A stretch of 64,000 bases of DNA, taken from NCBI GenBank assembly GCA_965263245.1, contig CBDHHR010000808.1:9530-73529 (forward strand), read 5' to 3'. The position numbers and the translations under genes were made by a program. The stretch comes from DT-68 sp965263245. GTDB taxonomy: Bacteria; Bacillota_I; Bacilli_A; Mycoplasmatales; Metamycoplasmataceae. The notes beneath the pieces were generated by a model. The model was not told the DNA's origin. It worked only from the letters and a program-made list of their open reading frames with translations, and did not search any database. This document shows, in pieces, positions 50,725 through 62,740 of the stretch (position 1 is its first letter; the number at the start of each line of letters is the position of its first letter).

Positions 50725-50995
50725 CAGTTGGTTGGTAGTTGGTAGGGGAGAGTACAGTTGGTAGGTGAGAGGACAGTTGGTAGGGGAGAGGACAGTTGGT
50801 AGGGGAGAGTACAGTTGGTAGGTGAGAGTACAGTTGGTAGGTGAGTGTACATTTGGTACGGGAGAGGACAGTTGGTAGGGGAGAGGATAGTTGGTAGGTG
50901 AGAGGACAGTTTGGTAGGTGATAGGGGAGAGTACATTTCGTAGGTGAGAGTACATTTGGTAGGGAAGAGTACAGTTGGTAGTACAGGGAGAGAGG
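50725..50995 (+). repeat. Irregular patch in HOR7, sub-block 2
   Basis: Breaks at ggttggtagttggtagg near 50730, cagtttggtaggtgatagg near 50908 and ggtagtacagggagagagg near 50978. The sub-block is 32 bp short. The first of these breaks is also found in HOR6 near 43652. Confidence 0.7.
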
Positions 50996-53900
50996 ACAGT
51001 TGGTAGGGGAGATGTCTGTTGGTAGGTGAGTGTACAGTTGGTAGGTGAGAGTACAGTTGGTAGGTGAGAGTACATTTGGTAGGTGAGATGACAGTTGGTA
51101 GGTGAGAGGACAGTTGGTAGGGGAGAGATCTGTTGGTAGGTGAGTGTACAGTTGGTAGGTGAGAGTACAGTTGGTAGGTGAGAGTACAATTGGTATGTGA
51201 GAGGACAGTTGGTAGGTGAGAGTACAGTTGGTATGTGAGAGGACAGTTGGTAGGTGAGACGACAGTCGGTAGGGGAGAATACATTTGGTAAGTGACAGTA
51301 CAGTTGGTAGGTGAGAGGACAGTTGGTAGGGGAGAGGACAGTTGATAGGGAACAGTACAGTTGGAGGGGAGAGTACAGTTGGTAGGTCAGAGTACAGTTG
51401 GTAGGTGAAAGAACAGTTGGTATGTGAGAGTACAGTTGGTAGGTGAGATGACAATTGGTAGGTGAGAGGACAATTGGTAGGTGAAAGAACAATTGGTAGG
51501 GAAGAGTACAGTTGGTAGGGGAGAGGGCAGTTGGTAGGGGAGAGGGCAGTTGGTAGGGGAGAGTACAGTTGGTAGGGGAGAGGACAGTTGGTAGGGGAGA
51601 GTATAGTTGGTAGGTGAGAGTACAGTTGGTAGGGGAGAGTACAGTTGGTAGGGGAGAGGGCAGTTGGTAGGGGAGAGGATAGTTGGTAGGAGTGAGTACA
51701 GTTGGTAGGGGAGAGTACAGTTGGTAGGGGAGAGGACAGTTGGTAGGGGAGAGTACAGTTGGTAGGTGAGTGTACAGTTGGTATGGGAGAGTACAGTTGA
51801 TAGGGGAGAGGACAGTTGGTATGTGAGAGGACAGTTGGTAGTGGAGAGTACAGTTGATAGGGGAGAGGATACTTGGTAGGTGAGAGGACAGTTGGTAGGG
51901 GAGAATACAGTTTGTAGGGGAGAGTACATTTGGTAGGGGAGAGTACAGTTTGAAGGTCAGAGGACAGTTAGTAGAAGAGACGACAGTTGATAGGTGAGAG
52001 TACAGTTGGTAGGTGAGAGTACAGTTCGTAGGTGAGAGTACATTTGGTAGGGAAGAGTACAGTTGGTAGGTGAGTGTACAGTTGGGAGGGGAGAGTACAG
52101 TTGGTAGGTGACAGGACAGTTGGTAGGGGAGAGGACAGTTGGTAGGGGAGAGTACAGTTGGTAGGTGAGAGTACAGTTGGTAGGTGAGTGTACAGTTGGT
52201 ACGGGAGAGGACATTTGGTAGGGGAGAGGATAGTTGGTAGGTGAGAGGACAGTTGGTAGGTGAGAATACAGTTGATAGGGGAGAGTACATTTCGTAGGTG
52301 AGAGTACATTTGGTAGGGAAGAGTACAGTTGGTAGGTGAGAGTACAGTTGGTAGGTGAGAGGAGAGTTGGTAGGCGAGAGGACAGTTGGTAGGGGAGATG
52401 TCTGTTGGTAGGTGAGTGTACAGTTGGTAGGTGAGAGTACAGTTGGTAGGTGAGAGTACATTTGGTACGTGAGATGACAGTTGGTAGGTGAGAGGACAGT
52501 TGGTAGGGGAGAGATCTTTTGGTAGGTGAGTGTACAGTTGGTAGGTGAGAGTACAGTTGGTAGGTGAGAGTACAATTGGTATGTGAGAGGACAGTTGGTA
52601 GGTGAGAGTACAGTTGGTATGTGAGAGGACAGTTGGTAGGTGAGACGACAGTTGGTAGGGGAGAATACAGTTGGTAAGTGACAGTACAGTTGGTAGGTGA
52701 GAGGACAGTTGGTAGGGGAGAGGACAGTTGATAGGGAACAGTACAGTTGGAGGGGAGAGTACAGTTGGTAGGTGAGAGTACAGTTGGTATGGGAGAGGAC
52801 AGTTGGTTGGTTGATAATACAGTTGGTAGGGGAGAGTACAGTTGGTAGGTGAGAGGACAGTTGGTAGGTGAGAGTACAGTTTGTTGGTGAGAGGACAATT
52901 GGTAGGTGAGAGGACAATTGGTAGGTGAAGGTACAGTTGGTAGGGGAGGGTACAGTTGGTAGGTGACAGTACAGTTGGTAGGTGAGAAGACAGTTGGTAG
53001 GTGAGAATACAGATGGTAGGGGAGCGTACATTTGGTAGGGGAGAGTACTGTTCGTAGGTAAGAGTACATTTGGTAGGGGAGAGTACAGTTGATAGGTGAG
53101 AGTACAGTTGGTAGGTGAGAGTACTGTTCGTAGGTGAGAGTACATTTGGTAGGGAAGAGTACAGTTGGTAGGTGAGTGTACAGTTGGTAGGGGAGAGTAC
53201 AGTTGGTAGGTGAGAGGACAGTTGGTAGGGGAGAGGACAGTTGGTAGGGGAGAGTACAGTTGGTAGGTGAGAGTACAGTTGGTAGGTGAGTGTACATTTG
53301 GTACGGGAGAGGACAGTTGGTAGGGGAGAGGATAGTTGGTAGGTGAGAGGACAGTTGGTAGGGGAGAATACAGTTGATAGGGGAGAGTACATTTCGTAGG
53401 TGAGAGTACATTTGGTAGGGAAGAGTACAGTTGGTAGGTGAGAGTACAGTTGGTAGGTGAGAGGAGAGTTGGTGGGGGAGAGGACAGTTGGTAGGGGAGA
53501 TGTCTGTTGGTAGGTGAGTGTACAGTTGGTAGATGAGAGTACAGTTGGTAGGTGAGAGTACATTTGGTAGGTGAGATGACAGTTGGTAGTGAGAGGAGAG
53601 TTGGTAGGGGAGAGATCTGTTGGTAGGTGAGTGTACAGTTGGTAGGTGAGAGTACAGTTGGTATGTGAGAGGACAGTTGGTAGGTGAGAGTACAGTTGGT
53701 ATGTGAGAGGACAGTTGGTAGGTGAGACGACAGTTGGTAGGAGAGAATACAGTTGGTAAGTGACAGTACAGTTGGTAGGTGAGAGGACAGTTGGTAGGGG
53801 AGAGGACAGTTGATAGGGAACAGTACAGTTGGAGGGGAGAGTACAGTTGGTAGGTGAGAGTACAGTTGGTATGGGAGAGGATAGTTGGTTGGTTGATAAT

Positions 53901-56889
53901 ACAGTTGGTAGGGGAGAGTACAGTTGGTAGGTGAGAATACAATTGGTAGGGGAGAATACAGTTGGTAGGTGAGAATACAGTTGTATGTGAGAGGACAGTT
54001 GGTAGGTGAGACGACAGTTGGTAGGGGAGAGGACAGTTGATAGGGAACAGTACAGTTGGAGGGGAGAGTACAGTTGGTAGGTGAGAGTACAGTTGGTATG
54101 GGAGAGGACAGTTGGTAGGTGAGAGTACAGTTGGTAAGGGAGAGGACAGTTGGTAGGGGAGAGTACAGTTGGTAGGTGAGAGTACAGTTGGTAGGTGAGT
54201 GTACAGTTGGTACGGGAGAGGAAAGTTGGTAGGGGAGAGGATAGTTGGTAGGTGAGAGGACAGTTGGTAGGGGAGAATACAGTTGATAGGGGAGAGTACA
54301 TTTCGTAGGTGAGAGTACATTTGGTAGGGAAGAGTACAGTTGGTAGGTGAGAGTACAGTTGGTAGGTGAGAGGAGAGTTGGTAGGGGAGAGGACAGTTGG
54401 TAGGGGAGAGGTCTGTTGGTAGGTGAGTGTACAGTTGGTAGGTGAGGGTACAGTTGGTAGGTGAGAGTACATTTGGTAGGTGAGATGACAGTTGGTAGGT
54501 GAGAGGACAGTTGGTAGGGGAGAGATCTGTTGGTAGTTGAGTGTACAGTTGGTAGGTGAGAGTACAGTTGGTAGGTGAGAGTACAATTGGTATGTGAGAG
54601 GACAGTTGGTAGGTGAGAGTACAGTTGGTATGTAAGAGGACAGTTGGTAGGTGAGACGACAGTTGGTAGGGGAGAATACAGTTGGTAAGTGACAGTACAG
54701 TTGGCAGATGAGGGGACAGTTGGTAGGGGAGAGGACAGTTGATAGGGAACAGTACAGTTGGAGGGGAGAGTACAGTTGGTAGGTGAGAGTACAGTTGGTA
54801 TAGGAGAGGACAGTTTGTAGGTGAGAGTACAGTTGGTAAGGGAGAGGACAGTTGGTAGGTGATAGTACAGTTGGTAGGTGAGAGGACAGTTGGTAGGAGA
54901 GAGTACAGTTTGTTGGTGAGAGGACAATTGGTAGGTGAGAGGACAATTGGTAGGTGAGAGTACAGTTGGTAGGGGAGGGTACAGTTGGTAGGTGAGAGTA
55001 CAATTGGTAGGTGAGAAGGCAGTTGGTAGGGGAGAATACAGATTGTAGGGGAGCGTACATTTGGTAGGGGAGAGTACAGTTCGTAGGTAAGAGTACATTT
55101 GGTAGGGGAGAGTACAGTTGATAGGTGAGAGTACAGTTGGTAGGGGAGAGAACAGTTCGTAGGTGAGAGTACATTTGGTAGGGAAGAGTACAGTTGGTAG
55201 GTGAGTGTACAGTTGGTAGGTGAGAGTACAGTTGGTAAGTGAGAGGACAGTTGGTAGGTGAGAGGACAGTTGGTAGGCGAGAGGACACTTGGTAGGGGAG
55301 AGTACAGTTGGTAGGTGAGTGTACAGTTGGTAGGTGAGAGTACAGTTGGTAAGTGAGAGTACAGTTGTTAGGTGAGAGGACAGTTGGTAGGGGATAGTAC
55401 AGTTGGTAGGGGAGAGTATAGTTGGTAGGGGAGAAGATAGTTGGTAGTTGAGAGGACAGTTCGTAGGGGATAGTACAGTTGGTAGGTGAGAGGACAGTTG
55501 CTAGATGAGAATACAGTTGGCAGGGGAGAGTACAGTTGGTGTGGGAGAGATCAGTTGGTATGTGAGAGGACAGTTGGTAGGTGAGAATACAGTTGGTAGG
55601 TGAGAGTACTGTTCGTAGGTGAGAGTACATTTGGTAGGGAAGAGTACAGTTGGTAGGTGAGTGTACAGTTGGTAGGGGAGAGTACAGTTGGTAGGTGAGA
55701 GGACAGTTGGTAGGGGAGAGGACAGTTGGTAGGGGAGAGTACAGTTGGTAGGTGAGAGTACAGTTGGTAGGTGAGTGTACATTTGGTACGGGAGAGGACA
55801 GTTGGTAGGGGAGAGGATAGTTGGTAGGTGAGAGGACAGTTGGTAGGTGAGAATACAGTTGATAGGGGAGAGTACATTTCGTAGGTGAGAGTACATTTGG
55901 TAGGGAAGAGTACAGTTGGTAGGTGAGAGTACAGTTGGTAGGTGAGAGGACAGTTGGTAGGGGAGATGTCTGTTGGTAGGTGAGTGTACAGTTGGTAGGT
56001 GAGAGTACAGTTGGTAGGTGAGAGTACATTTGGTAGGTGAGATGACAGTTGGTAGGTGAGAGGACAGTTGGTAGGGGAGAGATCTGTTGGTAGGTGAGTG
56101 TACAGTTGGTAGGTGAGAGTACAGTTGGTAGGTGAGAGTACAATTGGTATGTGAGAGGACAGTTGGTAGGTGAGAGTACAGTTGGTATGTGAGAGGACAG
56201 TTGGTAGGTGAGACGACAGTTGGTAGGGGAGAATACATTTGGTAAGTGACAGTACAGTTGGTAGGTGAGAGGACAGTTGGTAGGGGAGAGGACAGTTGAT
56301 AGGGAACAGTACAGTTGGAGGGGAGAGTACAGTTGGTAGGTCAGAGTACAGTTGGTAGGTGAAAGAACAGTTGGTATGTGAGAGTACAGTTGGTAGGTGA
56401 GATGACAATTGGTAGGTGAGAGGACAATTGGTAGGTGAAAGAACAATTGGTAGGGAAGAGTACAGTTGGTAGGGGAGAGGGCAGTTGGTAGGGGAGAGGG
56501 CAGTTGGTAGGGGAGAGTACAGTTGGTAGGGGAGAGGACAGTTGGTAGGGGAGAGTATAGTTGGTAGGTGAGAGTACAGTTGGTAGGGGAGAGTACAGTT
56601 GGTAGGGGAGAGGGCAGTTGGTAGGGGAGAGGATAGTTGGTAGGAGTGAGTACAGTTGGTAGGGGAGAGTACAGTTGGTAGGGGAGAGGACAGTTGGTAG
56701 GGGAGAGTACAGTTGGTAGGTGAGTGTACAGTTGGTATGGGAGAGAAAAGTTGGTAGGTGAGAGGACAGTTGGTAGGGGAGAGTACAGTTGGTAGGTGAG
56801 AGGACAGTTGGTATGTGAGAGGACAGTTGGTAGGGGAGAGTACAGTTGATAGGGGAGAGGACAGTTGGTATGTGAGAGGACAGTTGGTA

Positions 56890-56985
56890 GGGGAGAGTTG
56901 ATAGGGGAGAGTTGGTAGGTGAGAGGACAGTTGGTTGGTAGGTACATTTGGTAGGGGAGAGTACAGTTGTTAGTAGTTGATAGGT
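56890..56985 (+). repeat. Irregular patch in HOR8, sub-block 1
   Basis: Contains gggagagttgatagggg near 56892, gagagttggtaggtg near 56908, ggttggtaggtacattt near 56933 and acagttgttagtagttg near 56971. The last break matches the one in HOR5 near 35401. The sub-block is 59 bp short. Confidence 0.7.
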
Positions 56986-58497
56986 GAGAGTACAGTTGGT
57001 AGGTGAGAGTACAGTTCGTAGGTGAGAGTACATTTGGTAGGGAAGAGTACAGTTGGTAGGTGAGTGTACAGTTGGTAGGGGAGAGTACAGTTGGTAGGTG
57101 ACAGGACAGTTGGTAGGGGAGAGGACAGTTGGTAGGGGAGAGTACAGTTGGTAGGTGAGAGTACAGTTGGTAGGTGAGTGTACAGTTGGTACGGGAGAGG
57201 ACAGTTGGTAGGGGAGAGGATAGTTGGTAGGTGAGAGGACAGTTGGTAGGTGAGAATACAGTTGATAGGGGAGAGTACATTTCGTAGGTGAGAGTACATT
57301 TGGTAGGGAAGAGTACAGTTGGTAGGTGAGAGTACAGTTGGTAGGTGAGAGGAGAGTTGGTAGGCGAGAGGACAGTTGGTAGGGGAGATGTCTGTTGGTA
57401 GGTGAGTGTACAGTTGGTAGGTGAGAGTACAGTTGGTAGGTGAGAGTACATTTGGTAGGTGAGATGACAGTTGGTAGGTGAGAGGACAGTTGGTAGGGGA
57501 GAGATCTGTTGGTAGGTGAGTGTACAGTTGGTAGGTGAGAGTACAGTTGGTAGGTGAGAGTACAATTGGTATGTGAGAGGACAGTTGGTAGGTGAGAGTA
57601 CAGTTGGTATGTGAGAGGACAGTTGGTAGGTGAGACGACAGTTGGTAGGGGAGAATACAGTTGGTAAGTGACAGTACAGTTGGTAGGTGAGAGGACAGTT
57701 GGTAGGGGAGAGGACAGTTGATAGGGAACAGTACAGTTGGAGGGGAGAGTACAGTTGGTAGGTGAGAGTACAGTTGGTATGGGAGAGGACAGTTGGTTGG
57801 TTGATAATACAGTTGGTAGGGGAGAGTACAGTTGGTAGGTGAGAGGACAGTTGGTAGGTGAGAGTACAGTTTGTTGGTGAGAGGACAATTGGTAGGTGAG
57901 AGGACAATTGGTAGGTGAAGGTACAGTTGGTAGGGGAGGGTACAGTTGGTAGGTGACAGTACAGTTGGTAGGTGAGAAGACAGTTGGTAGGTGAGAATAC
58001 AGATGGTAGGGGAGCGTACATTTGGTAGGGGAGAGTACTGTTCGTAGGTAAGAGTACATTTGGTAGGGGAGAGTACAGTTGATAGGTGAGAGTACAGTTG
58101 GTAGGTGAGAGTACTGTTCGTAGGTGAGAGTACATTTGGTAGGGAAGAGTACAGTTGGTAGGTGAGTGTACAGTTGGTAGGGGAGAGTACAGTTGGTAGG
58201 TGAGAGGACAGTTGGTAGGGGAGAGGACAGTTGGTAGGGGAGAGTACAGTTGGTAGGTGAGAGTACAGTTGGTAGGTGAGTGTACATTTGGTACGGGAGA
58301 GGACAGTTGGTAGGGGAGAGGATAGTTGGTAGGTGAGAGGACAGTTGGTAGGTGAGAATACAGTTGATAGGGGAGAGTACATTTCGTAGGTGAGAGTACA
58401 TTTGGTAGGGAAGAGTACAGTTGGTAGGTGAGAGTACAGTTGGTAGGTGAGAGGAGAGTTGGTAGGGGAGAGGACAGTTGGTAGGGGAGATGTCTGT

Positions 58498-59000
58498 TGG
58501 AGGTGAGTGTACAGTTGGTTGGTAGTTGGTAGGTGAGAGTACAGTTGGTAGTTGGTAGGTGAGAGGACAGTTGGTAGGGGAGAGATCTGTTGGTAGGTGA
58601 GTGTACAGTTGGTAGGTGAGAGTACAGTTGGTAGGAGAGAGAGTACAGTTGGTAGTACAGTTGGTATGTGAGAGGACAGTTGGTAGGTGAGACGAGAGGA
58701 ATACAGTTGGTAGGTAGGAGAGTACAGTTGGTAGGGGAGAGTACAGTTGGTAGGTGAGAGAGACGACAGTTGGTAGGGGAGAGATACAGTTGGTGAGAGT
58801 ACAGTTGGTTGGTGAAGAGGACAGTGTAGGTGAGACAGTTGGTAGGTGAGAAGACAGTTGGTACAGTTGGTAGGTGAGAGGACAGTTGGTAGGGGAGAGT
58901 ACAGTTGATAGGTGAGAGACAGTTGGTAGGTGAGAGAACTAGTTCGTAGTGTGAGAGTACAGTTGGTAGGGAAGAGTAGTTGGTAGGTGAGTGTACAGTT
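58498..59000 (+). repeat. Irregular indel patch in HOR8, sub-block 3
   Basis: Breaks include ttggaggtgagtg near 58497, ggttggtagttggtagg near 58518, ggtaggagagagagtac near 58630, gacgagaggaatacag near 58690, gtgaagaggacagtg near 58801, aactagttcgtagtg near 58927 and gaagagtagttgg near 58971. The sub-block is 221 bp short. Confidence 0.75.
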
Positions 59001-62000
59001 GGAGGGGAGAGTACAGTTGGTAGGTGAGAGTACAGTTGGTAGGGGAGAGTACAGTTGATAGGGGAGAGTACAGTTGGTAGGTGAGAGTACAGTTGGTAGT
59101 GGAGAGTACAGTTGATAGGGGAGAGGACAGTTGGTAGGTGAGAGGACAGTTGGTAGGGGAGAATACAGTTTGTAGGGGAGAGTACATTTGGTAGGGGAGA
59201 GTACAGTTTGAAGGTCAGAGGACAGTTAGTAGAAGAGACGACAGTTGATAGGTGAGAGTACAGTTGGTAGGTGAGAGTACAGTTCGTAGGTGAGAGTACA
59301 TTTGGTAGGGAAGAGTACAGTTGGTAGGTGAGTGTACAGTTGGAGGGGAGAGTACAGTTGGTAGGTGACAGGACAGTTGGTAGGGGAGAGGACAGTTGGT
59401 AGGGGAGAGTACAGTTGGTAGGTGAGAGTACAGTTGGTAGGTGAGTGTACAGTTGGTACGGGAGAGGACATTTGGTAGGGGAGAGGACAGTTGGTAGGTG
59501 AGAGGACAGTTGGTAGGTGAGAATACAGTTGATAGGGGAGAGTACATTTCGTAGGTGAGAGTACATTTGGTAGGGAAGAGTACAGTTGGTAGGTGAGAGT
59601 ACAGTTGGTAGGTGAGAGGAGAGTTGGTAGGCGAGAGGACAGTTGGTAGGGGAGATGTCTGTTGGTAGGTGAGTGTACAGTTGGTAGGTGAGAGTACAGT
59701 TGGTAGGTGAGAGTACATTTGGTACGTGAGATGACAGTTGGTAGGTGAGAGGACAGTTGGTAGGGGAGAGATCTTTTGGTAGGTGAGTGTACAGTTGGTA
59801 GGTGAGAGTACAGTTGGTAGGTGAGAGTACAATTGGTATGTGAGAGGACAGTTGGTAGGTGAGAGTACAGTTGGTATGTGAGAGACAGTTGGTAGGTGAG
59901 ACGACAGTTGGTAGGGGAGAATACAGTTGGTAAGTGACAGTACAGTTGGTAGGTGAGAGGACAGTTGGTAGGGGAGAGGACAGTTGATAGGGAACAGTAC
60001 AGTTGGAGGGGAGAGTACAGTTGGTAGGTGAGAGTACAGTTGGTATGGGAGAGGACAGTTGGTTGGTTGATAATACAGTTGGTAGGGGAGAGTACAGTTG
60101 GTAGGTGAGAGGACAGTTGGTAGGTGAGAGTACAGTTTGTTGGTGAGAGGACAATTGGTAGGTGAGAGGACAATTGGTAGGTGAAGGTACAGTTGGTAGG
60201 GGAGGGTACAGTTGGTAGGTGACAGTACAGTTGGTAGGTGAGAAGACAGTTGGTAGGTGAGAATACAGATGGTAGGGGAGCGTACATTTGGTAGGGGAGA
60301 GTACTGTTCGTAGGTAAGAGTACATTTGGTAGGGGAGAGTACAGTTGATAGGTGAGAGTACAGTTGGTAGGTGAGAGTACTGTTCGTAGGTGAGAGTACA
60401 TTTGGTAGGTGAGAGTACAGTTGGTAGGTGAGTGTACAGTTGGTAGGGGAGAGGACAGTTGGTAGGGGAGAGGATAGTTGGTAGGTGAGAGGACAGTTGG
60501 TAGGTGAGAGTACAGTTGGTAGGTGAGAGTACAGTTGGTAGGTGAGTGTACATTTGGTAGGTGAGAGTACAGTTGGTAGGGGAGAGGATAGTTGGTAGGT
60601 GAGAGGACAGTTGGTAGGGGAGAATACAGTTGATAGGGGAGAGTACATTTGGTAGGTGAGAGTACATTTGGTAGGGAAGAGTACAGTTGGTAGGTGAGAG
60701 TACAGTTGGTAGGTGAGAGGAGAGTTGGTGGGGGAGAGGACAGTTGGTAGGGGAGATGTCTGTTGGTAGGTGAGTGTACAGTTGGTAGATGAGAGTACAG
60801 TTGGTAGGTGAGAGTACATTTGGTAGGTGAGATGACAGTTGGTAGTGAGAGGACAGTTGGTAGGGGAGAGATCTGTTGGTAGGTGAGTGTACAGTTGGTA
60901 GGTGAGAGTACAGTTGGTATGTGAGAGGACAGTTGGTAGGTGAGAGTACAGTTGGTATGTGAGAGGACAGTTGGTAGGTGAGACGACAGTTGGTAGGAGA
61001 GAATACAGTTGGTAAGTGACAGTACAGTTGGTAGGTGAGAGGACAGTTGGTAGGGGAGAGGACAGTTGATAGGGAACAGTACAGTTGGAGGGGAGAGTAC
61101 AGTTGGTAGGTGAGAGTACAGTTGGTATGGGAGAGGATAGTTGGTTGGTTGATAATACAGTTGGTAGGGGAGAGTACAGTTGGTAGGTGAGAATACAATT
61201 GGTAGGGGAGAATACAGTTGGTAGGTGAGAATACAGTTGTATGTGAGAGGACAGTTGGTAGGTGAGACGACAGTTGGTAGGGGAGAGGACAGTTGATAGG
61301 GAACAGTACAGTTGGAGGGGAGAGTACAGTTGGTAGGTGAGAGTACAGTTGGTATGGGAGAGGACAGTTGGTAGGTGAGAGTACAGTTGGTAAGGGAGAG
61401 GACAGTTGGTAGGGGAGAGTACAGTTGGTAGGTGAGAGTACAGTTGGTAGGTGAGTGTACAGTTGGTACGGGAGAGGAAAGTTGGTAGGGGAGAGGATAG
61501 TTGGTAGGTGAGAGGACAGTTGGTAGGGGAGAATACAGTTGATAGGGGAGAGTACATTTCGTAGGTGAGAGTACATTTGGTAGGGAAGAGTACAGTTGGT
61601 AGGTGAGAGTACAGTTGGTAGGTGAGAGGAGAGTTGGTAGGGGAGAGGACAGTTGGTAGGGGAGAGGTCTGTTGGTAGGTGAGTGTACAGTTGGTAGGTG
61701 AGAGTACAGTTGGTAGGTGAGAGTACATTTGGTAGGTGAGATGACAGTTGGTAGGTGAGAGGACAGTTGGTAGGGGAGAGATCTGTTGGTAGTTGAGTGT
61801 ACAGTTGGTAGGTGAGAGTACAGTTGGTAGGTGAGAGTACAATTGGTATGTGAGAGGACAGTTGGTAGGTGAGAGTACAGTTGGTATGTAAGAGGACAGT
61901 TGGTAGGTGAGACGACAGTTGGTAGGGGAGAATACAGTTGGTAAGTGACAGTACAGTTGGTAGATGAGGGGACAGTTGGTAGGGGAGAGGACAGTTGATA

Positions 62001-62740
62001 GGGAACAGTACAGTTGGAGGGGAGAGTACAGTTGGTAGGTGAGAGTACAGTTGGTATGGGAGAGGACAGTTTGTAGGTTGATAGTACAGTTGGTAAGGGA
62101 GAGGACAGTTGGTAGGTGAGAGGACAGTTGGTAGGTAGAGAGTACAGTTTGTTGGTGAGAGGACAATTGGTAGGTGAGAGGACAATTGGTAGGTGAAGAG
62201 TACAGTTGGTAGGGGAGGGTACAGTTGGTAGGTGACAGTACAGTTGGTAGGTGAGAAGACAGTTGGTAGGTGAGAATACAGATGGTAGGGGAGCGTACAT
62301 TTGGTAGGGGAGAGTACTGTTCGTAGGTAAGAGTACATTTGGTAGGGGAGAGTACAGTTGATAGGTGAGAGTACAGTTGGTAGGTGAGAGTACTGTTCGT
62401 AGGTGAGAGTACATTTGGTAGGGAAGAGTACAGTTGGTAGGTGAGTGTACAGTTGGTAGGTGAGAGTACAGTTGGTAAGTGAGAGGACAGTTGGTAGGTG
62501 AGAGGACAGTTGGTAGGCGAGAGGACACTTGGTAGGGGAGAGTACAGTTGGTAGGTGAGTGTACAGTTGGTAGGTGAGAGTACAGTTGGTAAGTGAGAGT
62601 ACAGTTGTTAGGTGAGAGGACAGTTGGTAGGGGATAGTACAGTTGGTAGGGGAGAGTATAGTTGGTAGGGGAGAAGATAGTTGGTAGTTGAGAGGACAGT
62701 TCGTAGGGGATAGTACAGTTGGTAGGTGAGAGGACAGTTG

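Larger units (their letters stand above)
48192..55500 (+). repeat. HOR7, higher-order repeat copy, 7,309 bp
   Basis: Sub-block openings are at 48656, 49960, 51011, 52397 and 53499. Sub-block 1 lacks 177 bp and sub-block 2 lacks 32 bp. Sub-blocks 3, 4 and 5-6 match HOR3 exactly (1386, 1102 and 2466 bp). It carries the same tcggtagg variant (near 51266) and gaggagag variant (near 53590) as HOR0 and HOR3. A private substitution, tacagtaggtagg, lies near 48431. Confidence 0.9.
55501..62740 (+). repeat. HOR8, higher-order repeat copy, 7,240 bp
   Basis: Sub-block openings are at 55965, 57387, 58489, 59654, 60755 and 61664, with the next at 63204. Changes from HOR3 are -59, +19, -221, -1, 0 and -17 bp. 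This is the only complete copy in which the sub-block 5-6 segment departs from 2,466 bp (2,449 bp), and it has extra scattered differences between about 60400 and 62220, for example gtaggttgatagtacag near 62074. Confidence 0.88.
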
